Of a stretch of DNA of 64,000 nt, positions 11,322 through 20,908 are shown piece after piece. Positions within the stretch are counted from its first letter, which is position 1; each line of letters opens with the position of its first letter. This DNA is from Bradyrhizobium frederickii (GTDB lineage: Bacteria > Pseudomonadota > Alphaproteobacteria > Rhizobiales > Xanthobacteraceae), in the NCBI RefSeq assembly GCF_004570865.1, contig NZ_SPQS01000007.1, positions 1 through 64,000 of the forward strand, given 5' to 3'. The notes under the pieces are model-generated. The model did not search any database, was not told the origin of the DNA, and was given only the letters and a program-made list of their open reading frames with translations. Both the position numbers and the translations under genes were made by a program.

Positions 11322-12402
11322 GGCCCACCTCGCGGAAGTCGAGATTGAAACCGACGCAAGGATCGAACGAGCCGACCAGCGCGCGCACCGCGTCCTGGCC
11401 GCGCCGGCCGGCAGTCAGCACCGCTCCCTTGAGGCTCCGGACCAGCGGTCCGCGGGCGTGGAAATTCCACTCGGTCGGCGCCAGGAACTCGAAATTGACG
11501 ATGCGGTCCGCCTCGTCGAGCACGACGGCGTGGTAGAGCCGGCCCCGTGCACATTCGACCGCCGCAGCCCCCTTGCCCGCAGCGAGCCGATAGCTCGCGA
11601 CGACGCCATCGTCGAGTTCCTCGTCGCCGCGCTCGAGCCAGGCGCAGAGCCGCGCGACCTCGGCGATGCGCGCCTGGAGTCGCGCGGCCGAGCCCGCCGC
11701 CGGCAAGACCGGTCCGCGCCGCGCCCACCGGGCCCAGACACCGGTTTCCGGAATTTTACCGCAGAGCTCCGGCGCGTCGGAATAGGCGGCCCCGTCCGCA
11801 AGCAGACGTGTAACGACGTCGAGATCGTCGGCCGCCGTCAGGAAGGATTGCTCCGCCGATGGCGGCGACAATTCCTCACCCTCGCAACGTTCGACATGGA
11901 CAGCGAGCGCGCTGCCCGGCGCAACAGCCTCGCCTTCGCCGGCAATCCCCAAGCCCGCGAGCGCGGCCTTGATCTGGGCCACGGCCTCACGCCGCAAGGT
12001 CTCCGACACGCCTTCGCTGGCGCCGCCGAGGACCGTGCTCGCCTGCATCATGGCGCGCACGGCGGCAGCGCTGGCGCCGTCGAGCGCGAGCCGGCCGACG
12101 AACAGGCTCCGCAGCAATTCGGTCAGCCGCTCGGCAACGACCGCCGTGACGCGGCTGCGCGCTGCAGCCGGCGTCGCCCGCTGCCCTTGCGCGGCCTCGA
12201 CCGCCGACAGGAACGCCACCTGATGTGCGACCGAGCAGAGCGAGAACAGCCGCGGCAGCACCGGAAGCAGGGACGCCGCCGGCTTTCCCGCGAACAACCG
12301 CGTCAGCGGCGGCCGGCTGCGCGGCTGGATCGCGACGTCGGCGATGGTGCCGCCGGCAAGCCACACCGTGATGTCGATCTCATTGCGGAAAGCCAGGCTC
12401 AT
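11314..12402 (-). CDS. hupK: HupK, large-subunit-like assembly scaffold
   Basis: Accessory protein of 362 residues needed in rhizobia for hydrogenase maturation. Its C-terminus (PTEWNFHARGPL, then SFDPCVGFNLDF) resembles the C-terminal part of HupL, but lacks the second active-site cysteine and the cleaved peptide. This fits the proposal that HupK mimics HupL as an intermediate scaffold for the Fe(CN)2CO unit. It overlaps hupJ (ATGA) and hypA (8 bp). No signal peptide is present, so it acts in the cytoplasm. Confidence 0.85.
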   Translation of the reverse strand: MSLAFRNEIDITVWLAGGTIADVAIQPRSRPPLTRLFAGKPAASLLPVLPRLFSLCSVAHQVAFLSAVEAAQGQRATPAAARSRVTAVVAERLTELLRSLFVGRLALDGASAAAVRAMMQASTVLGGASEGVSETLRREAVAQIKAALAGLGIAGEGEAVAPGSALAVHVERCEGEELSPPSAEQSFLTAADDLDVVTRLLADGAAYSDAPELCGKIPETGVWARWARRGPVLPAAGSAARLQARIAEVARLCAWLERGDEELDDGVVASYRLAAGKGAAAVECARGRLYHAVVLDEADRIVNFEFLAPTEWNFHARGPLVRSLKGAVLTAGRRGQDAVRALVGSFDPCVGFNLDFREVGHA

Positions 12403-12908
12403 CCGCGCCGCTCCGTCAAAGTGCCGCGCAGGAAGTTGCGCCGATCGATCGGGGTTGTCGCGGGCTCGCGGCGGCGAACTGCCTCCTCGCTGTCATCAGG
12501 CAGCATCAGCTCGGCAAGCGCCGCTTCGGCCGTTGCCCGCGCGGCAGCCATGTCGGCGAACTGGAACATCGGCGAGAACAGCGAGCAGCTCGCGATCGGC
12601 CCGATCTGCCCGATTTCGCTGAGGGCGAACTCGATGTCCCCTGCGGGAAAACGAATTCGCAAGCTCATGCCCGACGTCTCCCGCATGGCGCCCGCCGGCA
12701 TCACGACGTTCATGAACCATGGCGTGACCATGATGCCGACGATCGTGCCATTGAACCGGCGGAAGCCGACCGCCTCGACGCCGAGCGCTTCGTTGTAGAT
12801 CGGCAGATCGCGCATCGCGCGATCGCCGATGTCCCGATAGCTTGCGGCCAGAAGCTCGCCCCACGCGACGGCGTCCGCGGCAGCGGGATCTGGCGCGGCC
12901 GCCGTCAT
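12399..12908 (-). CDS. hupJ: HupJ, hydrogenase assembly chaperone (HybE family)
   Basis: Cytoplasmic accessory protein of 169 residues in the HupJ/HybE family, thought to bind hydrogenase subunits during assembly before export. The conserved core PIYNEALGVEAVGFR at about 40-54 and the MVTPWFMN stretch that follows are typical of the family. The start at 12908 gives an ATGA overlap with the hupI stop; an in-frame start at 12962 lies inside hupI and is rejected. HupI and HupJ are separate genes here, whereas they are fused in some species. Confidence 0.85.
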   Translation of the reverse strand: MTAAAPDPAAADAVAWGELLAASYRDIGDRAMRDLPIYNEALGVEAVGFRRFNGTIVGIMVTPWFMNVVMPAGAMRETSGMSLRIRFPAGDIEFALSEIGQIGPIASCSLFSPMFQFADMAAARATAEAALAELMLPDDSEEAVRRREPATTPIDRRNFLRGTLTERRG

Positions 12909-13114
12909 GCTTCGATCGCCATGAACTTGGATTTCGGAGCGTCGCAGTTCGGGCAGCGCCATTCCTCCGGCAGCGCCGCGAATGGCGTGCCGGGCGCGAT
13001 CTGGGCCACCTCGTCGCCGTCGACGGGATCATAGACGGTCCAGCAGATGCCGCATTCCAGCCGCGTGGCCTCGGTGACGTCCTGGCGCACGCCGAAGTTC
13101 TCGAAGGCGCTCAT
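12905..13114 (-). CDS. hupI: HupI, rubredoxin
   Basis: Rubredoxin of 69 residues with two iron-binding CxxC motifs, CGIC near residue 21 and CPNC near residue 54, and the usual aromatic core (WTVYDP, WRCPNC). In hup clusters this protein is linked to protection of the maturing small subunit against oxygen or to electron transfer during assembly. It overlaps hupH and hupJ by 4 bp each. Confidence 0.92.
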   Translation of the reverse strand: MSAFENFGVRQDVTEATRLECGICWTVYDPVDGDEVAQIAPGTPFAALPEEWRCPNCDAPKSKFMAIEA

Positions 13115-13974
13115 TTGAAATAGGCCTCGATGATTTCCTGCAGCCGCTCGGCGGAATCCTCGAAATCCTCGTCCGCGGCCAGCGCCACGGTCGGCACGCC
13201 GCCGACTTCGAGCGTATCGAGAATGATGGTGTCCATGGCGTTGAAGAACTGCACCGACCAGACATTGCGGATGCCCGTCGACAGCACCCGGCAGGTGCCA
13301 TAGCCGCGCGACACGAGCTGGATCGGTCCGTTGCGGATCGTGTCCTGCAGGAAGCTCATGTCCACCGGGCTCATCGGCAGCAGGGTGAAGTTGATGATCT
13401 GCGAGCGCATGCCGGGCCGCCAGGCCAGCGCGCGCTCGCGGATCTCGGCGAGCACCGGCAGCACGTTCATGGCGCCTTCCGGCACCGGCCCGATCTCGAA
13501 ATCGGCGGACGTCAGATCGGCGGCGGCTCGCTTGACGATCTCCGGGATGGCGCCGAGTTCGAGATATTCGGAAGCAGCGTCGGTCTCGAGCCGCACGCGC
13601 CAGATTCCCGCCAGGACCGATTCCTGGATCTGGGCCAGCGATCCGTCCGGCAGCGCGACGACCCCGCCGACCTCGCCTTCGCCGAGCACGTCGGCGATGA
13701 GCTTGCTCTCGAGCTCGTTGAGGTTGGCGAGCCGGAACAATCGGGTGGGGGCATCGGCCTTCTGGCCCGCGATGGCTTGCGCGATCTTCGAGAGCAGCGC
13801 GACCGCGTTCGGGCAGCGCTCGGCAAGCTCCACGCTGTCGAGCGTGGCAAGCTTTGCCAGCGCTCCGGCCGCCGTCAGGCTGCCTTTCGATGCATTGAGA
13901 CTTTCCTCGCCGATCGGAAACACGCTGACCGGTTGCTCAGCGCCTTCGGGCGCATCCCAGAATCCGACCTTCAT
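13111..13974 (-). CDS. hupH: HupH, hydrogenase expression/assembly protein
   Basis: Accessory protein of 287 residues in the HupH/HyaF family, implicated in maturation of the small subunit in rhizobia. The conserved C-terminal segment runs from about residue 200, with [17 protein letters not shown], then [12 protein letters not shown] and NVWSVQFFN. No signal peptide or membrane segment is seen. The gene is coupled by ATGA overlaps to hupG upstream and hupI downstream. Confidence 0.9.
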   Translation of the reverse strand: MKVGFWDAPEGAEQPVSVFPIGEESLNASKGSLTAAGALAKLATLDSVELAERCPNAVALLSKIAQAIAGQKADAPTRLFRLANLNELESKLIADVLGEGEVGGVVALPDGSLAQIQESVLAGIWRVRLETDAASEYLELGAIPEIVKRAAADLTSADFEIGPVPEGAMNVLPVLAEIRERALAWRPGMRSQIINFTLLPMSPVDMSFLQDTIRNGPIQLVSRGYGTCRVLSTGIRNVWSVQFFNAMDTIILDTLEVGGVPTVALAADEDFEDSAERLQEIIEAYFK

Positions 13975-14417
13975 AGCTCGACACCTTGCGCGCGATGCTG
14001 GGGAACGATGGTGACGGCGACCGCAGCGGTCTGGCCGCGCGGTCGGTCGATCAGCTTGGTGATGCGGTCGATATAGACCGACCAGTCCTGGATCTTGGCG
14101 ATCAGACCCAGGGTCTCGCCCTTGGCGACGAGGATCAGCGTCGGCTGCACCCGCACGCCAAAGCGCTGGCCGAGCGCGCTCTCGTCACCGCGGGCAATGA
14201 TCGCGCCGCGCAGCCGGCCGTTGAACGCGGTGATCAACTCCGGCAACACCACGGCGACGTCGATCGCCTCGGGGAAACGGTTGGGATCGCCTGCCGACAG
14301 CAGCACCGCGACCGCGCCGGCCTCATCGGCCGCGCCAAGAAAACGATCGACCGTCGCGGCGTTGACCTCGGTCAGGCCGTGCCGCGTCAGATCCTGCTTC
14401 GCCACCTGGAATTCCAT
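13971..14417 (-). CDS. hupG: HupG, thioredoxin-like hydrogenase chaperone
   Basis: Accessory protein of 148 residues in the HupG/HyaE family, which has a thioredoxin-like fold without the redox CxxC and is thought to bind the Tat signal of the small-subunit precursor. The segment [19 protein letters not shown] corresponds to the cis-Pro region of thioredoxin. The ATG at 14417 is preceded by a strong ribosome binding site (GGGAGG). It is the first gene of the assembly and maturation series and lies directly behind its own sigma-54 promoter. Confidence 0.88.
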   Translation of the reverse strand: MEFQVAKQDLTRHGLTEVNAATVDRFLGAADEAGAVAVLLSAGDPNRFPEAIDVAVVLPELITAFNGRLRGAIIARGDESALGQRFGVRVQPTLILVAKGETLGLIAKIQDWSVYIDRITKLIDRPRGQTAAVAVTIVPQHRAQGVEL

Positions 14418-14461
14418 CAGACCTCCCCTGCCAAGCTTATGATTTTGCTCGGGACAGGATT

Positions 14462-14478
14462 AGCAAGGCACATGCCAG
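14462..14478 (-). promoter_or_regulatory. Sigma-54 (-24/-12) promoter for hupG-hypE series
   Basis: Read on the minus strand the sequence is CTGGCATGTGCCTTGCT. It has GG and GC exactly 10 nt apart and differs from the YTGGCACGRNNNTTGCW consensus mainly at one of the CACG positions. The expected transcription start near 14451 gives a leader of about 34 nt before hupG. The match fits activation by HoxA, encoded at the end of the same locus. Confidence 0.75.
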
Positions 14479-14509
14479 GACATTCCAGCAGTTCTTGAGA
14501 GCTATCTCA

Positions 14510-14523
14510 TTGATTTAGATCAT
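14510..14523. promoter_or_regulatory. FixK/FNR-type box upstream of hupG
   Basis: The sequence TTGAT-TTAG-ATCAT matches the TTGAT-N4-ATCAA consensus of FixK/FNR-class regulators at nine of ten positions. It lies in an AT-rich stretch about 65 bp upstream of the predicted sigma-54 start for hupG. FixK2 is known to affect microoxic hydrogenase expression in Bradyrhizobium. It could serve a second promoter starting near 14475, but no convincing -10 element is seen. Confidence 0.55.
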
Positions 14524-14627
14524 TGATTTTCAAACGTTCGGAACAACGCATCCATCAACGATAAGATACTTTCCAATCTGGATGGAATCTGTCTTTGCAG
14601 ATGGAAAGACCACTTCCAGCCAGTGCC

Positions 14628-14645
14628 TCGGCCCGGCGGGGCCGA
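14628..14645. terminator. GC-rich hairpin between hupF and hupG
   Basis: Perfect 7-bp stem TCGGCCC/GGGCCGA with a 4-nt loop, about 42 nt after the hupF stop on the minus strand. No run of U follows, so it is more likely an mRNA-stabilising or partially terminating hairpin than a strong intrinsic terminator. It separates the structural genes hupSLCDF from the hupG promoter. Confidence 0.45.
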
Positions 14646-14686
14646 TCCGGCGGCGGGCGCGGCGGTCACAGTTGCAGGAGGTTCGC

Positions 14687-14983
14687 TTATTCCGACCGGA
14701 GATGCGCGGGCAGCTGCGGCTCGCGGTCGATCAAATCGGCGAAGAAGCGGTCGCAATCCTCGCCATCGAGCGCGGCGCCAAGCCCGTCGATCGCAGCCCC
14801 GATCAGGCGCGCCTCTTCCTCATCCAGAAGCCGGATCGCGGTATCGATATAGACGAGCACATGTGCGCCGACTGGCGGATTGGAGAGCAGCAGCATGGAG
14901 ACGCGCCGCTGCCCGCCCCGAAATTCGCACAGCGCCGACGTTCCGTCAGTCTCAACGATCATCATCGGCAGGCCGAGGCACAT
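14687..14983 (-). CDS. hupF: HupF, HypC-paralogous chaperone
   Basis: HypC-family protein of 98 residues starting MCLGLP, with the essential Cys2. It is longer than HypC because of a C-terminal extension. In rhizobia HupF acts as a specific chaperone of HupL and HupK and protects the enzyme at higher oxygen. It follows hupD after 26 bp. A 269-bp gap to hupG follows, holding a hairpin, a FixK-type box and a sigma-54 promoter. Confidence 0.92.
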   Translation of the reverse strand: MCLGLPMMIVETDGTSALCEFRGGQRRVSMLLLSNPPVGAHVLVYIDTAIRLLDEEEARLIGAAIDGLGAALDGEDCDRFFADLIDREPQLPAHLRSE

Positions 14984-15009
14984 CGCGCTTGCTCCAAAAG
15001 GCCAGCCGG

Positions 15010-15588
15010 TCAGGCCGGCCGCATCTCGTAATTGGCGTGGTCGATGTCATTGGCGAGCAACCGCTCGGTGTCCGCCAACGGCACGCCGCGGCGGCTTACC
15101 GTGACGCCCCACTCGGCCAATATCCGGCAGGCGAGATCAATCGCGGGCGCGATCTGGTCGCGCACCGGTGGCGTCAGCGGCCCGCCCCAGTCTTCGAGAT
15201 CGAGCGGCTGGCAACCGATCAGCACGAGATGCTTCGGGCATCTGCCGAGCAGGTCGGCTGCACTGATCACTTCCTGGAAACCGGTCTGATGCAGGCTCAT
15301 TTTCTTGGCGCCGGTGAAGCGCGGCACCTCGTCGTCGCGCACCAGCTTCAATTCGCCGGGCGCGAGGCCATAATCGATGGCGTCGAACACGATCAGGCGG
15401 TCGGCCTCTTCCAGGTAGTTCACGAGGTAGAGACCCTGGGTACCGCCGTCGAGGATGGTGACGTTGTCAGGCACGGCGTAGCGACGGTGGAACTCCTCCA
15501 CCGTGCGCACGCCGAAGCCTTCGTCGGCCCACAGGATGTTGCCGATGCCGAGCACCAGGATGCGGTCGCGTTGCGAAGATGTCGGCAT
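15010..15588 (-). CDS. hupD: HupD, hydrogenase large-subunit maturation protease
   Basis: Endopeptidase of 192 residues that removes the C-terminal peptide of HupL after nickel insertion. The family motif GIGNILWADEGFGV is at about 14-27 and contains the nickel-binding glutamate. The second acidic ligand is in FDAIDYG (about 68-74), and the histidine ligand is in SLHQTGF (about 98-104). It lies 18 bp after hupC. The cleavage substrate, HupL with its 15-residue tail, is encoded in the same operon. Confidence 0.95.
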   Translation of the reverse strand: MPTSSQRDRILVLGIGNILWADEGFGVRTVEEFHRRYAVPDNVTILDGGTQGLYLVNYLEEADRLIVFDAIDYGLAPGELKLVRDDEVPRFTGAKKMSLHQTGFQEVISAADLLGRCPKHLVLIGCQPLDLEDWGGPLTPPVRDQIAPAIDLACRILAEWGVTVSRRGVPLADTERLLANDIDHANYEMRPA

Positions 15589-15606
15589 CGGCCAGGTTCC
15601 CCGTTA

Positions 15607-16350
15607 TCAATCGCGGAATTGCCGCTCGCCGGAGATCATCGAGGAGATGATGCTCTGGCGCGACATGATGTCTTCGCGGATCGCCGCGTAGATGTGCACC
15701 ATCACGAACACGACCAGCGCCCACATGCCCAGATGGTGCCAGGTGTGAACGTCCTGGCTGTTCGGCCAGATCGCGAACACCCAGCCGAACAGCTTGTGCT
15801 GCCAGCTGTCGATCCCCGCGCCTTCCGAATAGAGCGCAAAGCCGGTGACGATCATGAAGGCCACGAACAGCGTGAACCCCGTGAACATCGCAGTTTGCGC
15901 CAACGGGTTGTGGCCGACATACATCTTCGGCTCCCGCTCGAGAAACGCGTACCAGCGGATCTCATGCAGCACTTCCTTCCAGAACTGCTTGCGATGAACC
16001 GGAATGTAGAAAATCTGCCGGGAGTGGTGATTGCCGACGAAGGCCCACAGGATACGCGTGAGGAAGAAGACCGCGAGCACTTGTCCGGCGGCGAAATGGG
16101 CAAAGCGGATGTAGCCCATCACGAAGTTGTCGGACGCCTCGCCTGCGACCGTCGGCAGCGGCGCGCCAATCAAGTAGCCGGTCACCATCAGCACGAGAAT
16201 CGAGAACGCGTTCACCCAGTGGCAGATCCGCACCGGCGCTTCGTAGACATAGACGGTGGGTCGACCCACCGCCCGTTCTCCGGAAGCATCGGCTGCGAGC
16301 GCCGCGAGGTCCGGCCTTGCGTCCGAGCCGGGAGCAATGGCGTCCATCAT
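15607..16350 (-). CDS. hupC: HupC, hydrogenase cytochrome b subunit
   Basis: Integral membrane dihaem cytochrome b of 247 residues that anchors HupSL on the periplasmic side and passes electrons to the quinone pool. Four hydrophobic segments are visible at about 48-70, 90-112, 150-172 and 204-224. They carry the expected haem histidines, including HWVN in the first, HFAA in the second and HTWHHLGMW in the last. The ATG at 16350 follows a clear GGAGGA ribosome site; a second ATG is next to it. Confidence 0.95.
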   Translation of the reverse strand: MMDAIAPGSDARPDLAALAADASGERAVGRPTVYVYEAPVRICHWVNAFSILVLMVTGYLIGAPLPTVAGEASDNFVMGYIRFAHFAAGQVLAVFFLTRILWAFVGNHHSRQIFYIPVHRKQFWKEVLHEIRWYAFLEREPKMYVGHNPLAQTAMFTGFTLFVAFMIVTGFALYSEGAGIDSWQHKLFGWVFAIWPNSQDVHTWHHLGMWALVVFVMVHIYAAIREDIMSRQSIISSMISGERQFRD

Positions 16351-16359
16351 GGCTTCCTC

Positions 16360-18150
16360 CTACCTGACCTTGACCTTGGCGAGCTCCTGGCCGTCCGGGC
16401 TCATGACGTGAGTCGAACAGGCAAGGCACGGATCGAAGGAGTGGATCGTGCGCAGGATCTCCAGGGGCTGCTCCGGATTGACCATCGGCGTGTTCATCAA
16501 CGACGCCTCGAAGGCGCCGATATTGCCCTTGGGATCGCGCGGCGAGCCGTTCCAGGTGGTCGGCACCACGCACTGGTAATTTTCGATCTTGGTGTCCTTG
16601 ATCTTGATCCAGTGCGCGAGCGCGCCGCGCGGCGCCTCGGTGAAACCGACGCCCTTGGCCTCCTTCGGCCAGCTCTCCGGCTTCCATTTGTCGACATTGG
16701 CGGTCGAGGAGTCGCCGGCCTTGATGTTGGCGACGAGCTTGTCCTGGAAGTAGCGCATCTGGCGGCCGGCCCAGACCGATTCGAGCGCGCGGGCCGCGGT
16801 GCGGCCGAGCGTCGAAAACAGCGCCGACGTCGGCAGGTTCAGATCCTTCAGGAACTTGTCGACCGGATCCTTGAACTCGGCCTTGTTCTGCGCGTAACCG
16901 ACGATCCAGCGCGCCAGGGGGCCGACCTCCATGGCGTGTCCCTTCCAGCGCGGCGCCTTGATCCACGAATATTTGCCGGCCTCGTCGAGCTGCTCGATCG
17001 CGGTCTTGGTGCCCTTGGCATTGGCGCCCAGCACGTAGTTCGGCTCGGTGACGCCGTCCCAGGGATGCAGGCCCTTGGTCTCATCAGGATATTTGTACCA
17101 GGAGTGCACCACGAACTCCTGGATCTCGTCTGGATTGGCGAGATCGACCGGAAACACCTCCGACAGATTGCCGTTGATGATGGCGCCGCGCGGCAGCTTC
17201 AGGCTCTTGGCGGAATAGTCGTTGGCATGCTCGGGCACGTCGCCATAGCTGAGCACGCTCTTGCCCGAAAGGCCGCCGCCATACAGCCAGTCCTTGTAGA
17301 ACGAGCCGATCGCCGCCACGTCAGGAAGGTAGACCATTTCGTTGAACTCGATCAGGCGATCGATGATCGAGGAGATCAGGTTCAACCGTTCCATGTTGAT
17401 GGCGCCGACGGCGCCGGTGCCGTCGACGTTGATCGGACATGGCACTCCACCCACGAGCCAGTTCGGGTGCGGATTCTTGCCGCCGAAAACGGTGTGGATC
17501 TTGACGATCTCCTTCTGGAAATCGAGCGCCTCCAGGTAGTGCGCCACCGCCATCAGGTTGGCCTCGGGCGGCAGCCTGTAGGCCTTGCTTCCCCAGTAGC
17601 CGTTCTTGAACGGTCCCAATTGCCCGGACTCGACGAACTTCTTCAACCGGGTCTGCAGATCCTTGAAGTAGCCGGGCGAGGACAGCGGCCAGTTCGAGAT
17701 GGACTGCGCCAACGTCGAGGTCGCGCGCGGGTCGGCTGAGAGCGCGGAGACGACATCGACCCAGTCCAGCGCGTGAAGGTGATAGAAATGAACGATGTGG
17801 TCGTGCACCTGCAGGGCGAGCTGCATCAGGTTGCGGATCGAGTTGGCGTTCTCCGGAATGGTGATTCCGAGCGCGTTCTCCACCGCGCGCACCGATGTCA
17901 GCGCATGCGTGCCGGTGCAGACGCCGCAGATCCGCTCGGTGAACGCCCAGGCGTCGCGCGGGTCGCGGTTCTTCAGGATCACCTCGATGCCGCGCCACAT
18001 CGTGCCGGTCGAGACCGCGTTGCGGATGACGTTGTCGGCGTCGACGTTGACCTCGACCCGCATGTGACCTTCGATACGGGTCACGGGATCGACGACGATG
18101 CGCTTGCCGGAATTGTCGAGATTGAAGCCGTTGGGAGTCTGGATGCCCAT
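16360..18150 (-). CDS. hupL: HupL, uptake [NiFe] hydrogenase large subunit
   Basis: Catalytic subunit of 596 residues that oxidises H2 in the periplasm. The nickel-binding cysteines are all present: Cys75 and Cys78 in [11 protein letters not shown], and Cys575 and Cys578 in DPCLACSTH. HupD is expected to cut after His581, removing the 15 C-terminal residues. It has no signal peptide of its own and would be co-exported with the Tat signal of HupS, as is normal for this class. Gene order hupS-L-C-D-F is standard. Confidence 0.97.
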   Translation of the reverse strand: MGIQTPNGFNLDNSGKRIVVDPVTRIEGHMRVEVNVDADNVIRNAVSTGTMWRGIEVILKNRDPRDAWAFTERICGVCTGTHALTSVRAVENALGITIPENANSIRNLMQLALQVHDHIVHFYHLHALDWVDVVSALSADPRATSTLAQSISNWPLSSPGYFKDLQTRLKKFVESGQLGPFKNGYWGSKAYRLPPEANLMAVAHYLEALDFQKEIVKIHTVFGGKNPHPNWLVGGVPCPINVDGTGAVGAINMERLNLISSIIDRLIEFNEMVYLPDVAAIGSFYKDWLYGGGLSGKSVLSYGDVPEHANDYSAKSLKLPRGAIINGNLSEVFPVDLANPDEIQEFVVHSWYKYPDETKGLHPWDGVTEPNYVLGANAKGTKTAIEQLDEAGKYSWIKAPRWKGHAMEVGPLARWIVGYAQNKAEFKDPVDKFLKDLNLPTSALFSTLGRTAARALESVWAGRQMRYFQDKLVANIKAGDSSTANVDKWKPESWPKEAKGVGFTEAPRGALAHWIKIKDTKIENYQCVVPTTWNGSPRDPKGNIGAFEASLMNTPMVNPEQPLEILRTIHSFDPCLACSTHVMSPDGQELAKVKVR

Positions 18151-18179
18151 GGTTGCCCTACCCTAATCTGTCTCTTTGC

Positions 18180-19271
18180 TCAGCTGTTGTGGTCGACGTC
18201 TTCGCGCTTCGACGCGAGCCGCTTCACCGCCGTCACTGCCGCATGTGCGGCCACCGCGGCACCGACCGCGCCGGCTGCGGCCATGCCGATCTGATCGGCG
18301 TTCTTCTCGATGCCGAACTGCTTGATGGTGGTGAGACGGTCGTAGAACGAGCCCTTGTCCCAGAAGCCGTCCTCCGAGCAGCCGATGCAGCCGTGACCGG
18401 ACTGGATCGGGAACGAGACGCCGCCGTTCCAGCGCACGGTCGAGCAGGCGTTGTAGGTGGTCGGGCCCTTGCAGCCCATCTTGTAGAGGCAGTAGCCCTT
18501 GCGCGCGGCCTCGTCGTCCCATTCCTCGACGAACTGGCCGGCATCGAAATGCGGGCGTCGGTAGCATTTGTCGTGAATGCGCTGCGAGTAGAACATCTTC
18601 GGCCGGCCCTGGCGGTCGAGCTCGGGCAATTTACCAAAGGTGGTGATGAAGGTGACGACGCCGGTCATCACCTCGGCGATCGGGGGGCATCCCGGCACCT
18701 TGATGATGGGCTTGTTGGTGATCACCTTGTCGATCGGCGTCGCTTGCGTGGGATTCGGCTTTGCCGCCTGCACGCAGCCCCAGGACGCGCAGGCGCCCCA
18801 GGCGATGATCGCCATCGCGTCCTCGGCCATCAACTTCAGCTTCTCGACGAACGGCTTGCCGCCGTCGATGCAGAACATGCCGCCTTCGTTCAGCGGCGGA
18901 TTGCCTTCCACCGCAAGGATGTACTGGCCTTTGTGCTTGGCGCGGGTCTCGTCGAGAATGGCTTCCGCCTGGTGGCCCGCCGCCGCCATGATGGTATCGT
19001 CGTAGTCGAGCGAGATCATCGACAGCACCGCATCCTTCACCAGCGGGTGGGCGGACCGGATGAAGCTCTCCGAGCAGCAGGTGCATTCGAGCCCGTGCAT
19101 CCAGATGACGGGTACGCGCGGCTTGGTTTCGAGCGCGTTCGCGATGCGGCCCGCCGCCAGCGGCCCGAGCCCGAGGCTCGTCGCCGTCAGGCTGCAGAAC
19201 TTGTGAAAGCTCCGACGCGTGATGCCTTGCCGCCTGATCACGCTGTAAAACGTTTCCGTCGCCGTGCCCAT
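18180..19271 (-). CDS. hupS: HupS, uptake hydrogenase small subunit
   Basis: Electron-transfer subunit of 363 residues with three iron-sulfur clusters. The Tat signal has twin arginines at RRSFHKF (19-25) and a likely cut after the Ala near residue 46. The proximal cluster begins with [11 protein letters not shown], and the further Cys motifs ([41 protein letters not shown]) are in place. A C-terminal hydrophobic stretch at about 328-346 ([19 protein letters not shown]) fits the membrane helix that contacts HupC. The ATG at 19271 follows GGGAGGA, about 35 nt after the predicted sigma-54 start. Confidence 0.97.
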   Translation of the reverse strand: MGTATETFYSVIRRQGITRRSFHKFCSLTATSLGLGPLAAGRIANALETKPRVPVIWMHGLECTCCSESFIRSAHPLVKDAVLSMISLDYDDTIMAAAGHQAEAILDETRAKHKGQYILAVEGNPPLNEGGMFCIDGGKPFVEKLKLMAEDAMAIIAWGACASWGCVQAAKPNPTQATPIDKVITNKPIIKVPGCPPIAEVMTGVVTFITTFGKLPELDRQGRPKMFYSQRIHDKCYRRPHFDAGQFVEEWDDEAARKGYCLYKMGCKGPTTYNACSTVRWNGGVSFPIQSGHGCIGCSEDGFWDKGSFYDRLTTIKQFGIEKNADQIGMAAAGAVGAAVAAHAAVTAVKRLASKREDVDHNS

Positions 19272-19316
19272 GAATCCTCCCACCTTCGGCTTTGACTTTT
19301 CGATGACGCCAAAGAC

Positions 19317-19333
19317 AGCAAGAAGCAGGCCAA
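19317..19333 (-). promoter_or_regulatory. Sigma-54 (-24/-12) promoter of hupSLCDF
   Basis: On the minus strand the sequence reads TTGGCCTGCTTCTTGCT, with GG and GC exactly 10 nt apart and the TTGCT -12 box intact. The predicted start near 19306 gives a 35-nt leader. A -24/-12 promoter at this place is known for hupSL of Bradyrhizobium, where HoxA activates it. Confidence 0.85.
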
Positions 19334-19341
19334 CAGCCTGG

Positions 19342-19390
19342 AGCGATTCAAATGTAGAGAGATTCCAGAACGTTACGTATTTGAATCGCT
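19342..19390. promoter_or_regulatory. Perfect 12-bp inverted repeat upstream of hupS
   Basis: The arms AGCGATTCAAAT (19342-19353) and ATTTGAATCGCT (19379-19390) are exact reverse complements with a 25-bp spacer. They sit at about -36 to -85 relative to the predicted hupS start. The arms are AT-rich and not followed by a T run, so a terminator for hupV is unlikely. An activator-binding or IHF-assisted control element is the better guess. Confidence 0.55.
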
Positions 19391-19468
19391 GTGATGGAGG
19401 ACGGGCGGGCACGCCAAAGGCCGAGAAGCGGAAACAACTCGATTTGCACTCGGCAACGAAGTTTCCGG

Positions 19469-20908
19469 TCAGTGCGCGGTGCACACCATGCAGGGATCGA
19501 ACGAACGCACGATGTGCTGGATCGCAACCGCGCGCGCGCCGGCATCGCCGACATCGGTGCCGACCAGCGCCTGCTCCAGCGGCCCGCCAACGTCGAAGGA
19601 ATCGCGGGGTGAAAAATTCCAGGTCGTCGGTGCGATGATCTGGTAGCGTTCGATCCTGCCGTCCCGTACCGCCATCCAGTGCCCGAGACTGCCGCGCGCG
19701 GCCTCGACCAGTCCGACATAGCTGCCGTTGGGGATGTCGCGGGAATTGTGGCAGAACGGTTCCGACAGACGGAGCGCGCGCGTCCACTGCTCCATGGCAA
19801 GCGCGATGCGCGCGGTTTCGATCAGCCGCGCGATCACGCGGTTGCGTACATTTGTCCCGCTGACCGATACGAGATCCGCAATCAGCGCCTGCCCTGCCAC
19901 GGTCTGGCGCGCGATGGCGCCGACCTCGATCGACTGACCGGACAGCCGCGGGGCCTTGCACCAGCTATAGGCGGCCGGCTTGTCGGGATCCGGGACCGTG
20001 CTGCTATGGGCGGGATCGACGGAGGACTCCCGCATCCAGGCATGCGAGACGTCTTCCGTGATCTGCGTCAACGGCAGCGGCTCGGTCGCGGCGCGCGGGC
20101 CGAACAGGCCGCGCGGAAACAGCTCGCCGTCGCTGCCGTGATAGGCGCCGTAGCTCATCATCAGGCCCGTGCCCCTGCCGAGCGCGCTCAACGCGAGACT
20201 GTCCGCAAGGCGCAGGAAATGGGCAAAGTCGCCGCCACGGCCGTCACGCCAGCGATCGAGCTCGTCGGCGCTGGCAATCGTGAGCACATTCTCCAGCGAA
20301 TCCGCAAAAACGATGCGCTCGAGGAAGCTCCGGAACGCCGTCGTGATCGACAGGAGCCGGACGCGCTCGCCGAGATCGATCGCACGTGTCGTACCGCCAG
20401 GCTGGAATGCGAGGCTGTGCGGCCATTTCCCGGCGATGATGCCCATGGTCTCGAGCAGCCGCGCCCGCGCCGGCAGTGCGTCGCGGGCCGCGCTGCCGCG
20501 GGTCGCGGCAAAGCGCTCGCGCGTGGCCGCGTGCCAGCCATGGCTGGCATAGGCCTCGCGGGCAAAGTCCGGCATGAAGAAGATGTAGAAATGGGTCAGA
20601 TGGTCGGCCGCGTTCTCCGCGGCATGCGCGATGTTGGTGGCGAGCAGTCCATTGGGCGCAGCCTCGATGGCCATGGCCTCGCGCAGGGCCGCGGCTGCGG
20701 CGACCGATTGCGACACCGAGCAGATGCCGCAGATCCGCGGCGCCAGCGCCAGCGCGTCGAGCGGGGGGCGGCCCTCCAGGATCTGCTCGAACCCGCGGTA
20801 GAGCGGCGCCGTCACCTCGGCCCGCATGACGCGGCCGCTCTCGACGTCGAGACGGACTTCGAGATCGCCCTCGACGCGATTGAACGGCCCGATCGTGATC
20901 CGGGTCAT
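19469..20908 (-). CDS. hupV: HupV, regulatory hydrogenase large subunit
   Basis: Large subunit (479 residues) of the H2-sensing hydrogenase. It has the [NiFe] ligands Cys60 and Cys63 (RICGIC) and Cys473 and Cys476 (DPCMVCTAH). The protein ends exactly at the histidine after the last motif, so it has no C-terminal peptide and needs no protease. This is the hallmark of regulatory hydrogenases. It signals H2 to HupT. The start at 20908 overlaps hupU by 4 bp; a longer frame to 21184 lies inside hupU. Confidence 0.95.
   Translation of the reverse strand: MTRITIGPFNRVEGDLEVRLDVESGRVMRAEVTAPLYRGFEQILEGRPPLDALALAPRICGICSVSQSVAAAAALREAMAIEAAPNGLLATNIAHAAENAADHLTHFYIFFMPDFAREAYASHGWHAATRERFAATRGSAARDALPARARLLETMGIIAGKWPHSLAFQPGGTTRAIDLGERVRLLSITTAFRSFLERIVFADSLENVLTIASADELDRWRDGRGGDFAHFLRLADSLALSALGRGTGLMMSYGAYHGSDGELFPRGLFGPRAATEPLPLTQITEDVSHAWMRESSVDPAHSSTVPDPDKPAAYSWCKAPRLSGQSIEVGAIARQTVAGQALIADLVSVSGTNVRNRVIARLIETARIALAMEQWTRALRLSEPFCHNSRDIPNGSYVGLVEAARGSLGHWMAVRDGRIERYQIIAPTTWNFSPRDSFDVGGPLEQALVGTDVGDAGARAVAIQHIVRSFDPCMVCTAH

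Noticed and set aside
14520..14756. 78-codon frame on the minus strand between hupF and hupG
   Set aside because: It overlaps the end of hupF in another frame, contains the hairpin and has no recognisable protein features.
14623..17739. 1038-codon open frame on the plus strand
   Set aside because: It is antisense to hupF, hupD, hupC and hupL, which have unmistakable family motifs. GC-rich codon bias creates such long shadow frames; it has no recognisable domain.
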